This document shows positions 54,894 to 64,000 of a stretch of 64,000 nucleotides of DNA, in pieces. Position numbers and translations under genes: made by a program. Where the stretch lies: contig OZ020244.1 in assembly GCA_963971285.1 (NCBI GenBank), positions 7,812,001-7,876,000 on the forward strand, read 5' to 3'. Source of the DNA: Astropecten irregularis. Lineage: Eukaryota; Echinodermata; Asteroidea; Paxillosida; Astropectinidae. Each line of letters begins with the position of its first letter. Positions within the stretch are counted from its first letter, which is position 1. The notes beneath the pieces are model-generated. The model worked only from the letters and a program-made list of their open reading frames with translations, did not search any database and had not been told where the DNA came from.

Positions 54894-55121
54894 ATGTCTC
54901 AAGACGAATACACTTGGTGTTGGTCTCCGGACCCATCTTTGTCTCAACTTGAAGACATCGCCGATGCTGAAGCAGAGGCATTGAGAGCGGACAGTGAGGG
55001 TACTGATTACTTTCACTGTCACTCTTCTGACCCGACACCATCTCAGCTGCAAGAAATCTCCCATCTAGAAGATGCATTGACGGCTGGTACGTCTGCCCAA
55101 AAGGGAGGTGGTAACACCGAG
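54894..55121 (+). CDS. Zinc-finger/CFFRCLA gene, exon 1
   Basis: The ATG at 54,894 (GCCATGT) starts a 76-codon exon ending at GAG|GTAAGA. The peptide is acidic and contains two similar motifs, SPDPSLSQLEDIADAEAEAL and SDPTPSQLQEISHLEDAL, which look like an internal duplication. It joins in phase 0 to exon 2 (55,413). It is preceded by the TATA box. No family is known from this part alone. Confidence 0.6.
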
Positions 55122-55412
55122 GTAAGAAGTATAATTTCTATTTTTGTTTTGTGTACAAATCAGTATTATCTTTGCTTGAGCAGCACTGAAATCAAGAATG
55201 TTGATATCTTGTCATTTAAAAACACGAACAACCTGTGATACTTTTGGAAATGATGTAAGTTTTGCTTTCAAAGAATTCGTCTTGTATGGCTAAAACACTG
55301 ACTGAAAAAAGAAAGCACGCCAGTAAAACGCTTATGTTCATCCTATAATATTTAATCTCTTTGTTTCTATTTGTAACGTAAATTCCCGCTATTTTGTATC
55401 TTTTAAATGCAG

Positions 55413-55478
55413 AACGTCAACGTGTTTACCCGTCCTAGCACCGAACCTTTCCCGGCGGCGCCAGCTGAAGAACCCATG
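55413..55478 (+). CDS. Zinc-finger/CFFRCLA gene, exon 2
   Basis: A 66-base exon between AAATGCAG and GTAAGG encodes 22 residues (NVNVFTRPSTEP ... EEPM). Phase 0 on both sides. It is short, but both splice sites are good and the phase agrees with the neighbours. Confidence 0.55.
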
Positions 55479-55608
55479 GTAAGGACGTCTTCCAGCGTAT
55501 CCAATTCTTCACGATCTAATTGACGTATGCCGTGTTTCTGTTATGAGTATCAGTCTTTCTTGTTTATATAAATTTATTTATTATTATTTTTTTTTCATCT
55601 ACTAATAG

Positions 55609-55977
55609 GACTTGAGTGATGATGACGCTGATGTCTTCACGCACAGACCGCCTCCCCCTAAACCACAGAAGAGGTTCTCCTGTACAGATTGTGATAAGTC
55701 GTTTAAAAGACGAGACTGTCTCAATCGACATAGACGGAAACGCCACGTCAAGGAAAGACCTGAACGGTTAGTCTGCGATCAATGCCTGAAGACATTCAGT
55801 CGGAAGGACAATTTAAAGCGACACGAGAAAACGCATAAACGCCCCGACCCATCACCAGCACCAGTCCCGCCTAAACCTCCAGCGGTACCTCTGGCCTCGA
55901 GACACCCTTGTCATCCGTGTCAGTTCTGCCGAACACATGAAGATCCAGCATCCCCAGAACAGGGAGAACAATTCTGA
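55609..55977 (+). CDS. Zinc-finger/CFFRCLA gene, exon 3 with two C2H2 fingers
   Basis: It starts after CTACTAATAG. After an acidic stretch (DLSDDDADVF) come two classical C2H2 fingers, FSCTDCDKSFKRRDCLNRH and LVCDQCLKTFSRKDNLKRH (about residues 24-72), then a Pro-rich tail and a CHPCQFCRTH motif. The frame closes with TGA at 55,977. A different frame continues at once with a long Pro/Ala-rich linker, so I think a frameshift between about 55,930 and 55,990 separates parts of one original protein. The fingers would bind DNA or protein. Confidence 0.65.
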   Translation, partial: DLSDDDADVFTHRPPPPKPQKRFSCTDCDKSFKRRDCLNRHRRKRHVKERPERLVCDQCLKTFSRKDNLKRHEKTHKRPDPSPAPVPPKPPAVPLASRHPCHPCQFCRTHEDPASPEQGEQF

Positions 55978-55979
55978 TC

Positions 55980-57046
55980 GGGGAGCTCCGCCCGCCGGCC
56001 TTCCAGCCTTACCCCCGGTCCCTCCAGCGGCCCTCCAGCGGCCCTGCCAGCCCTACCGGCCCTGCCCCAGGTCCCTAAAGCGGCTCCACCGGCCCCACAG
56101 CCAGCACCACCCCCGGCCCCTCCAGCGGTTCCTCCGGCCCCTCCAGCGGTTCCACCGGCTCCTCCAGCTGCCCCGGCCGCCCAGCATCAAGCTGCTCCTC
56201 CTGTCTTTGCCGGACCCCTGAAAGAGGACCCCGAAGAATTCCCAGATGCCGCCCAACTTTATCTAGATGGGCGGAGGGAGGAAGGCAGACTACCTCAGGG
56301 TGCTCAAGAGCAGGAGGAGCTGGAGGACACCGAACTTCTTCATACTTTACAGGTAAACTGGGGGTCTATAAGAACCCATCATTATACTAACAGACCGGTA
56401 CAAGATATGTAAAATTTTAGACTTGTAGGATCTCGAGTCATTGGACAGGGTGTTGACGTTGAAGAGGCTATGCGAGGGTTTTTTCATGATATCCGCCTGC
56501 ATGCCAAAGTAAACGTTTCATTTGGGCTTGTCTTAGGACACTCCGTTTCTGGTGATCTAAGGTATTATCACGCTAGTGACAACAATGCGCTATTTTTCCC
56601 CGAACCTATAACCCTAGCTTCAATAGCCGATCTTGATCGCCTCGTCGAAGAACTTCGACGAGGCGATATTGCCGAGCATGGCCGCAGACAAAGGCCCGAC
56701 ACCAAATGGACTGTAGAGTCCATAACAAACATGTGCGTTTTCGTAAATAAAACGAATTTCTTGATAGGGGCACCATCCATCGCATTGCCACCTTTCGTAG
56801 CCAACAACCCCGGCTTGATTAGTCTTGTGCGAAACAGGCACACGGGAGATTTGTACGATGATAAGTTGTGTTTTTTTTCGATGTTTGGCTCTTCTGAACA
56901 CAAATTATGTAAGGTAACTTAAACGAGAAGTTCAGCACTTGCTAGGGCAGTACCGTAGTGAACTAGGGGACGTAGGAGTAATTGGAGTTTCATTAGATGA
57001 CTTAGGCGCTGCTGAGCATCTATTCAGTGTAAACATACAGCACTGA
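55980..57046 (+). pseudogene. Zinc-finger/CFFRCLA gene, Pro-rich linker and core, broken
   Basis: A Pro/Ala-rich linker (APPAPQPAPPPAPPAVPP) leads to FPDAAQLYLDGRREEG and EELEDTELLHTLQ, and without a gap to VNWGSIRTHHYTNRPVQDM. A TAA follows at about 56,412, then NFRLVGSRVIGQGVD and the core: LHAKVNVSFGLVLGHSVSG, PITLASIADLDRLVEELRRG, TKWTVESITNMCVFV, NRHTGDLYDDKLCFF. A surplus T in the T run near 56,875 shifts the frame; the shifted frame gives CFFRCLALL, then REVQHLLGQYRSELG and VIGVSLDDLGAAEHLFSVNI. The D-x-L-C-F-F-R-C-L-A box looks like the Cys box of OTU-like folds. I recall this layout from large invertebrate mobile-element proteins, some linked to a family B DNA polymerase; that link is memory and is not seen here. 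Confidence 0.55.
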
Positions 57047-59300
57047 AAACATCACATAGTCAATTTAAAGATATAATTAGTAAATTAAGGCCCTAAAGTT
57101 AGTCTTTCAAAAAATGACAATTTTTCAGTAGAGAAATACTAATGGCTGTCCAGTTGACTAATTCTACAAAATGAAATACAAATACAACTTTTTCAGACAC
57201 CAATACATTTGCTGTTAATACTAATTAAGATGTTGGACTAATGATCGCAATACCGATTTACTAATGCAATTTGTCTCTTGAATACAAAATTACTGTTTGG
57301 AACATAAATGACTAATCGGTAGACTATCTTTTCAATGAAATACTAATGAACATCAGTTTTATTGGCGCCAGTCCAAAGGAATGATACATTAGGGGGCCTA
57401 TGTTTGTCGAATTTCACGAATCCTCCCTCCGGACTCTTTAGACTTCAAAAGGTTTAAATTAAGTAAATATACTCTATATTGTTGTTCGTACCCGAAAGAA
57501 TTATGTTCAAGAAACAAGCAGAGGGTTTCCAATTCCACTGTTAGAAAATGATGGTGAATGCACTACTACAGAATACTACAAAAGCACTCAATGCAGTGGT
57601 ACGGTGAGTGCGGTGAGTGCAGTGAATGGAACTGCAACTTGAACTTTGTGGAAATTCTCACGCTCAAAAGGCCGGCTGCAGGCATGCATCAGTCTGTGTG
57701 TCGAGTCTAGTCGTATACGCGGGCGTGGGTACGGTGGGTATACAGTTATACGTGTACAGCAAGTCGACAGTACAGCAGTCAGACAGTTAAGTTACCAACA
57801 TAGCGTACGTACGTGTGGACGTGGTCGGCCGCCGTGCACACTCCATTACAAGTAAAAAGGGTAAGAAATGTTTGTAGGCATTATGTGCCAACTTCAAATG
57901 TTGTAAATATGCTGCTTGATCATGTTGATGATAGATTATCATGATGAGTAATTGTTGAAGTCAGCAAAATCAAGAAACGGTGGAACGTTAGGCCTACCAT
58001 GCAGCTAGCCTAACGTACATGACGTATAGGCCAGCCCTAGCCTAACGTTACTCACCGTGACTCAGTAGGGAGCATTAGATTTTCACGTTGACTATGTCGA
58101 CTGATACGTGATTGCGTCATGCCGGTGCTTTGCGCATGCGTCAAGTCGTCACCAACGTTGTCAGGTCACGTCGAGAACGCTGAAAGTAGGGTTTTGACGT
58201 TCACTGCACTTGGTACACGACGTTCTCGACACCGCCATGGCTTGCTCAACTGGAAGTCTTGTAAGTACGACCCAACTGAGCTTGTAATTCTGTAAATATT
58301 ACTTAACTGAAGTTTTATTTGCATAGCTGAGCCGTCACAGCACCGTCACAGCACAGAGGCGGATCTTAAGTAGCAATTCTCAACTTTAATTTCCTACTCT
58401 AACGTTAGTCCAATCAGTAGGAACAGCGCGAATTACGTTTTGGCAACTGCCCTTAACCTGTGTACAATCGGATGCATGATCGTACGGATTGGAAAGAATT
58501 CCACTGATGACCATAATTTGTGCACAACTCTATGGAACCAACAGAGGGCGTTTTTAGCAAGATGGCTGCCGCTGTATTGGAAGTGTACAATTTGTAGGTA
58601 AAAAACCCTGTAAAACTCACTTTTCAGATATGCTTCCCAAGTTTTCCACACCTGAGATTGAAGTTCATCATAAGGCGAAGTAAAAAAAAATACCTGTTTA
58701 GCGTCCCCGCCCGCTTCCTTTTTGGATGCCGCCTGCTATTTTTTTTTTTTTTTTTTTTTTTGTAAAATCCGAAAAAAACGTACATTCCGTGATTTTTTTC
58801 GCTGAAAAATGAATAAAATCTTCGTTGATAGACTCAATCGTCACTATCACTGTGCTGTGGAAATGGTCTATTCGTACGTGTGGATGCGATCAAGACTAGT
58901 ATAGTGTGTATGAGCTCACATGCCCCGTGTGTAACATCGTCTCATTGTCCAGTCGCTACGCGATCAATCATGCGTGCTCCACTAGCTGACACGTGAAAAA
59001 CCCGACTGGTGTGGAGATTACTAAATAAAAACGACTGGAGTTGAGATTACTTTTTATTTATTGGGTGCATTCGTTTAGCTTCCCCGGGTTAGCCCTGGCT
59101 GGGAACGGTCGTGTTATACTGCACAAAACAAGCGAGAGAATGGGGACGAGGTTGACTGGTGTCGACCCGGGTAAGCTATTACGAATGCACCCAATTGAGC
59201 CATATGCGCTGTGTAAATTTTATCTGCGCGTTTTCATCAGCTGATCCGACGAAAATTTAAAGGTCCAAATACATTCATTTTCGATATATTTCCTGGTTCA
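57047..59300. other. Mostly noncoding; possible 5' exons
   Basis: 57,047-57,600 is AT-rich and without genes. 57,600-57,860 is GC-richer and ends in AAAAGG|GTAAG, a possible noncoding first exon. At 58,237 a strong Kozak ATG (CCGCCATGG) opens eight codons (MACSTGSL) up to a perfect donor GTAAGT at 58,261, but the phase does not fit the exon at 59,302. A poly(T) run lies at 58,738-58,761. A plausible acceptor (tcctggttcag) at 59,291-59,301 precedes the next gene's first coding exon. Confidence 0.4.
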
Positions 59301-59314
59301 GAGTGAGATACACA

Positions 59315-59482
59315 ATGGTTTTTGTTTGTGTGTCGATCCGAACGCCGAAGAAGGTCGTAAAACCGTGGTTTGCACGTACCGTTCTGGATGGAACCCAGAC
59401 TCTCGGCGATATCTTCGCCGGGTTCTCGAGTGGTGAATTTGATCAGGGCGACCCAATTGATGACAAATACCAAACAACCCAG
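59315..59482 (+). CDS. Transposase-like gene, first coding exon
   Basis: ATG at 59,315 (ACAATGG). A 56-codon exon ends CAG|GTGAGT, phase 0. The peptide is MVFVCVSIRTPKKVVK, then TVLDGTQTLGDIFAGFSSGE and FDQGDPIDDKYQTTQ. An acceptor just upstream at 59,301 suggests a spliced 5' leader. It joins to the exon at 60,390 across an intron of about 907 bp that holds the 69-bp tandem repeat. The peptide itself is not recognised. Confidence 0.65.
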
Positions 59483-59589
59483 GTGAGTACAAACATTTCT
59501 TGCTTTATTTATACCATAGAACCAGATTGCTTTTTCTTCAAATTTCATTGTGAAATGAGAGTGGTGGTAGGCTAGCTATGAGGTGTCGG

Positions 59590-60030
59590 GTACATGACCC
59601 ACCTCTTGTTTTTTTTTTTTTGGGGGGGGGGGGGTTGCTTGTAATAAAATGTGAAATTGGGGTCTAGGCTGTGACGTGTCGGATACATGACCCACGTAAT
59701 TTTTTGTCGCTTTTACAATGTGAAATTGGGGGCTAGGCTGTGACGTGTCGGATACATGACCCACGTCATCTTTTTGTCGCTTTTACAATGTGAAATTGGG
59801 GGCTAGGCTGTGACGTGTCGGATACATGACCCACGTCATTTTTTGTCCCTTTTAAAATGTGAAATTGGGAGCTACGGCAATGACCCACGTCATTTTTTGT
59901 CGCTTTTAAAATGTGAAATTGGGAGCCGGGCTGCGACGTGTCGCATGCATTTTTATGTACATATGACCCACATCATTTTTTATCCCTTTTAAAATGTGAA
60001 ATTGGGAGCTACGGCAATGACCCACGTCAG
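59590..60030. repeat. About 69-bp tandem repeat within an intron
   Basis: 'GTGAAATTGGGGGCTAGGCT' + 'GTGACGTGTCGGATACATGA' + 'CCCACGTCATTTTTTGTCGC' repeats with GTGAAATTG at 59,651, 59,720, 59,790, 59,859, 59,913 and 59,996. Some units have internal deletions. A T13-G13 run sits at its left edge (about 59,608-59,633). Confidence 0.85.
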
Positions 60031-60389
60031 TGACCCACAAACATTGAACACTAAAAGAATCGCAAGCTCTGCTGCCACTGAATTTTCTTTTTTGGTCTGT
60101 TCATACTAGCATGAATATTGCTCTGCGGTGCCCCATTTGACTCTGTGATTGTGTAGTCACTGCATTTAACGTATGAAATTTGAGTAAAAATGCAATTGCA
60201 TGGTGTTGTGGAAATTATGAATTTCCGAAATTATTGGCATTGCAATGCAGTGCAATATATGCTAGTTTGAATGGGCCCACACAACTATTTTTTTGTATTG
60301 TGAGACAGTTTAAAATCAAATAATTTTTTTCAATTAAAATTTCAAACATTTTCTTGATCAATTTTGTCTTCCATTGTATTTTCATACAG

Positions 60390-60983
60390 GTCAAGGTCAA
60401 CATTGGGGAGCGCAAGGATAAGCTATTGGTTTCTGCAAACCCAGGTGAATCTGTAGCGGACATCGTGAGCTGTTTGGGACACTTTGTCGAGTATGTGATC
60501 TCCGATCCTGAACCACCTGCTGCACCTCGTCCAGTTACTGTTGATGCTTTTGCACTGATGGGAGCAGCACAGCGCCAAACCAGAAGTCTTCCCCCACCAT
60601 ATCCAGAGCTGAAACCTAACAGAAGAGTGCAGCTGAAAAATGACATTCTGAAGTGGTGCCAACGGAATGAGCTGGGATGGACGACAGATGGACTGGATCA
60701 AGGACATCATTTCGTACGCAGTCTCTCTGATGTTCTCTGGGAGGTTGATGGACACCGAGGTACTCTTCATAATCGTGGCTGTGGCATCCCCGTCATGTTT
60801 GATGAGTTTATCAATTACAACGTACCGGAAAAGGCAAAACACCGCAAGAGAGCTCATGGCTATCTGGATAAACAGAAAGTAGAGGAGCTATCTCAACTGA
60901 TATTTGACTTGTGTGGCAAGGTGTACATGAAGAAAGATGCATGGAAAGCAGTGAGGGCTTTAAAGTCATCTTCGTATGGCTGA
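60390..60983 (+). CDS. Transposase-like gene, second coding exon
   Basis: Starts after TTTCATACAG in phase 0. It reads VKVNIGERKDKLLVSANPGE, GHFVEYVISDPEPPAAPRPV, then LKNDILKWCQRNELGWTTDG, DGHRGTLHNRGCGIPVMFDE, VEELSQLIFDLCGKVYMKKD. The frame closes at 60,983, after KAVRALKSSSYG. Directly downstream a second frame looks coding (MADNLRKYSSYLERQFDATN) and a third carries the long ORF. This suggests two compensating small frameshifts, or sequence errors, between about 60,965 and 61,070, and not a true gene end. No known domain; probably the N-terminal DNA-binding or accessory part. Confidence 0.65.
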   Translation, partial: VKVNIGERKDKLLVSANPGESVADIVSCLGHFVEYVISDPEPPAAPRPVTVDAFALMGAAQRQTRSLPPPYPELKPNRRVQLKNDILKWCQRNELGWTTDGLDQGHHFVRSLSDVLWEVDGHRGTLHNRGCGIPVMFDEFINYNVPEKAKHRKRAHGYLDKQKVEELSQLIFDLCGKVYMKKDAWKAVRALKSSSYG

Positions 60984-60991
60984 TAACTTGA

Positions 60992-62989
60992 GAAAGTATT
61001 CATCGTACTTGGAGAGGCAATTTGATGCTACCAACGCAGTACAATTCCAGAAAGAACGCAAGAACAGATGTAGATGAATGGGAAATTTACAATGCAAAAC
61101 TCATAATCACACCAGCAAAAGCAGCCCGCTACAAGACCTTACACGATGCAATTCTGCACACTGAGCCATACACCCCAATTCTGCTAAATGAGTATGGCCC
61201 AACTGACAGACGACGCAGACAGGTTTATCTGAATGAGTTGGTTTTCCCCAGCAAGACAGTGCGGTACTCATATACGGGAAGTTCATCACATTTACATTTC
61301 ATTTGGACAGTCAACCCCAGCGATTCGGAGACACAGCGTCAACAACACAACGATAACAACAAGGAAAGCATCAAGAAGGTGCTGCCGAAGTTCCATACCC
61401 GTGCCATGAGGCGTGACTTCATCGCAAGTTTTGGACGGACAACAGGGACGAAGGTTGGTGTCTTAAGAGAAGCGTATCGTCGTTTGACAGGAGATGCGTC
61501 AGCAGCCAGCTATTCCTCTGAAGCAGAAGTAGACAACAGGATTCGGGAGATGATTGATCATGAAGATCCAGAATTGATATGGGACCTCAGACTGACAAAC
61601 TCACAACGCCCAGAAACGTATCATGATTTCCTGGTCAAATGCCAAGACTTTGTCACTAGCAAGCTGGAGACGGCTGTCGATGACAGGAGGCATGCTCCTG
61701 TGGATGAAGATGGTCAAGCTGTCACACACTTGGCAATGGCGATAAGTGCAAGGGATTTGCACGAACAGGTTAAGGCAGAGTGCGAAGAAGATGTGAAAAT
61801 TCCATCAGTGCAGTGGCTCAGGTTACAATTTTGGCCTAGCAGAACATCAGCAGCAGCCCGCAAGAACACAGGGAGGGTTAAAGTGAAGATGATGGTATCA
61901 GCAAGACAGTTCAGGAAAAGCCATGTAGATGCGTACTATGCGTCGGCCATATTTAGATACGAGAAAGAGTTTGCTGTCAAATTCAGGGACATCACCTCCT
62001 TCATTTGCCAAGATGATAAACACACAGTTAAAGTTGGTGAGCCAGGCTTTCCGGTTTCAGCGGTCGAAAGAGGCAAACGGGTCATTGTTGGGCTTCATCA
62101 GTCGATGGAAGTTGGCGATCATGATTTTACAAAGTTTTCTTTGTCGCCCTCAGTTACTTTCGATGCAAATATCCCAGAGGAGGTAGATGGGAGCTTCTAC
62201 ACTGGACAGGTGCATGTTGGTCTGAAAGAGAACTGTTTTGAACCATCTTCTGCTGCAAGACATGCATGCGAGTTGAACGAGACTTTGAAGCAGGAAGGCA
62301 AGACTAATCCTGTTGAATGCCATTACCATGACGGTGGTCCTGACCACAATATTCGCTATCCCAGGACCCAGCTGGTACAAATGGCATATTTTCTGGAGAG
62401 AAACCTGGACCAGTTGATCTTAGTGCAGACGCCACCCAATCACAGTTGGAAGAACCCGGCCGAAAGAGTCATGTCCAACTTAAACCTTGGACTGCAAGGT
62501 GTTGGTGTTGTAAGGAAGAAGATGGCCACAATGGAGGACAAGATAAAGTCTGCAAATAACATGAAAGCCATCAGGGAATTGGCCAAAAAGGAACCAGGAA
62601 TCAAAGAGGAAGTAAAAGATTCAATTCAGCAACCCAAGATTCTTCTAGGAAACGTTTTCTCACGACTCCAGCTCAAAGGACAAAACTTCAAAGTGTTTAC
62701 TGCAGCATCTAGTGATGACATGATCAAGCTAGTGGAAAAAGTGAAGAAGATCGATGAGGATTTTGATTGCACCATTCTTTTGGATTCTTCCAAACCTTGC
62801 AAGCTAACTAAGAAGATGAAGGACTTTATGGCCAAACATTGTGTGAGCGGGCATTATCAACTGAGCATTAAGAAATGTGGATCAGATGACTGTGTGTGTG
62901 GACCTCCAAGAACTTCCCCAGACATCTTTGCTGAGCTTCATCACCTGCCATTCCCCATTCCACAGCAAGGGAAATACCAACACTTTGAG
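60992..62989 (+). CDS. Transposase-like gene, core exon with apparent D-D-E triad
   Basis: A long open frame ends at GAG|GTAAGA (62,989), phase 0. It begins in frame at 60,992; the first ATG is 61,025. After a helical N-terminal half (PAKAARYKTLHDAILHTEPY, FIASFGRTTGTKVGVLREAY) comes an RNase H-like core. The first acidic site is SFICQDDKHTVKVGEPGFPV, the second CHYHDGGPDHNIRYP, and the third PPNHSWKNPAERVMSNLNLG. The D...D...E order and the helix after NPAER fit a DDE transposase or a domesticated derivative. A C-terminal Cys/His patch follows (FMAKHCVSGHYQLSIKKCGS, DDCVCGPP). I recall similar uncharacterised proteins from cnidarians and other invertebrates, but no named superfamily. No stops within about 660 codons suggests function or recent activity. 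Confidence 0.7.
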
Positions 62990-63593
62990 GTAAGAACAAC
63001 TTTAACAAATTCCATATTACTTCAAACATCACTTATCACAAATTTAAAGGACTGTCATTCTCGTGTAGTGAGAAGAGAAGTTTATTGCAGACATTCAGCG
63101 ATAAGTAACTGTCAATGTTAATAATAACAAAAGCAATTGTTGACATGTCCTTTTGATGTGATATGTTATATTTGTTGTAATCAACATTTTGCTTAAATAC
63201 TTTTCCTTCTTTTTATACAGCAATTAGTGCACACAACCTACAAACTGTACACATTCTCCTCCAACCTTCTATTGTTAACACACATGTAGTCCTTAAAAAG
63301 ATTACAACGGAGATATCCACAAATTGTCTTAGCCTACAATCTTTGCCATCAAAAAGCTGGGACATTTGGAACTCCCTGCTCCCCAAAATTAATGTTGCAG
63401 TTGGACAACACAGATGGTGCTGTTTGCTCGTTGCATTCACAGCAATACAACATTTATAAAGGTTAAGTTGGAGGGATGGGGAGGGGTGTTCCTGAATAAA
63501 GAGAGTGTGTAATTAAAGATAGTGTCCTGATTTTTCTGCCCAAGATTGTAGATTGAAGACTCAAAATACCAATTTTGATGTTGTACATTTCAG
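62990..63593 (+). other. Intron of the transposase-like gene
   Basis: 604 bp between GAG|GTAAGA and TTTCAG|GAC. The reading frame runs on for 44 codons into the intron before a stop, so a retained-intron form would end at 63,121. I see no other gene in it. Confidence 0.65.
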
Positions 63594-63725
63594 GACCTGT
63601 ATGGTAAGGAAGGCAACAAGGAAGAGAGACACGTTCCAAGTAAGCTACAGAGAGCAGCACAGAAGCATATGATGCCATTTTCCCCATCATCAAATAAAGC
63701 CAGCAATGTGAAAGTGGTTGTGCAG
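63594..63725 (+). CDS. Transposase-like gene, fourth exon
   Basis: 132 bases from TTTCAG|GACCTG to GTGCAG|GTATGT, 44 codons, phase 0 at both ends. The peptide starts DLYGKEGNKEERHVPSKLQR and is basic and low in hydrophobics. It continues the C-terminus of the core exon (QGKYQHFE then DLYG). The 3' donor shows that the gene goes on beyond this window. Confidence 0.65.
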
Positions 63726-64000
63726 GTATGTAGGCTTTTTTAATGTTGCTTGTTACGTTCCACACAACAGACTACGACTACCTAAGCATTGGGGATTTAC
63801 TCTGTCATCTTCATGAGGTGGTTCTTGGATTTTAATAAAGAAAAATAAACCAGCATCATACTCATTTTCTTTAATAATCAGGCAAATTTTCTTATGTATT
63901 TATCTTATGCTCCAATGCTTAAATAGTTTCGGACCCTTTGTTAGTTTGTTAGGGGCATGGTTTTGTGTGGTCTAGCTTTGACATCGAATGTCAAAACTAC
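63726..64000 (+). other. Start of the next intron
   Basis: No coding signal is visible from the donor at 63,726 to the window end. The sequence is AT-rich. Confidence 0.5.

Noticed and set aside
56053-56256. Minus-strand Gly/Trp/Arg-rich frame
   Set aside because: It is the antisense of the Pro/Ala-rich linker of the plus-strand gene.

Overview
This is a eukaryotic, AT-rich, transposon-dominated window. The sequence suggests a marine invertebrate, most likely a deuterostome (echinoderm, hemichordate or lancelet type). The grounds are spliced genes with GT-AG introns, a non-LTR element carrying a PHD finger plus a 2A translational-recoding motif, and a Ty3/gypsy element with integrase ahead of reverse transcriptase (the Gmr1 arrangement described from deuterostomes). 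No single-copy host gene is recognisable with confidence, so the species cannot be named.

Layout. 1-1.9 kb: AT-rich, with a decayed THAP-type zinc-finger relic. 1.88-2.4 kb: a 103-bp tandem repeat. 2.4-14.8 kb: a large array of non-autonomous elements (called here family 1). It has about 140-bp monomers containing a double TGACGTCA motif, and nine Helitron-like 3' termini (CTAG plus hairpin), all in minus orientation. 14.9-18.17 kb: a broken CR1-like LINE with signal-peptide-like N-terminus, 2A motif, PHD finger, endonuclease and reverse transcriptase. 18.17-23.19 kb: a second Helitron-like family (family 2) as a degenerate head-to-tail cluster. 23.2-29.2 kb: probable LINE 3' tail, a 19-bp minisatellite, a family 1/family 2 chimera, and a 51-bp (17-codon) minisatellite. 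29.2-31.1 kb: AT-rich, little visible.

31.16-52.82 kb holds the most interesting object: one long minus-strand multidomain gene, now in pieces. Its reading order is a Cys-rich zinc-binding N-terminus, an OTU-type cysteine protease domain, an RNase H-like (transposase-like) domain, a nuclease-like 'GCDFVSYF' domain and a C-terminal CXC/tesmin-like Cys cluster. Two other elements interrupt it. A Gmr1-type gypsy element (32,682-44,719; 5-bp target duplication GTAAC) splits its 3' part. A nearly complete L2-type LINE (46,517-50,084; 7-bp target duplication) splits its middle. In both cases the reading frame continues across the insertion when the insert and one target duplication are ignored. Inside the gypsy leader sits a third Helitron-like element (family 3), part of which is tandemly duplicated with the start of gag.

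53-57 kb: tandem repeats, a TATA-type promoter and a spliced, frameshifted gene with two C2H2 fingers, a proline-rich linker and a 'CFFRCLA' protein-family segment. 57-59.3 kb: mostly noncoding, with possible 5' exons. 59.3-63.7 kb: a plus-strand spliced gene that runs past the visible exons. It encodes a transposase-like protein with an apparent D-D-E triad (QDDKH, DGGPDHN, NPAER).

The genes do not form a pathway. They are a nest of mobile or mobile-derived genes of at least seven kinds. The recurring themes are Helitron-like non-autonomous families that share termini and a paired CRE-like motif, and large uncharacterised multidomain proteins of transposon type. All names come from motif recognition by eye; no search was run.
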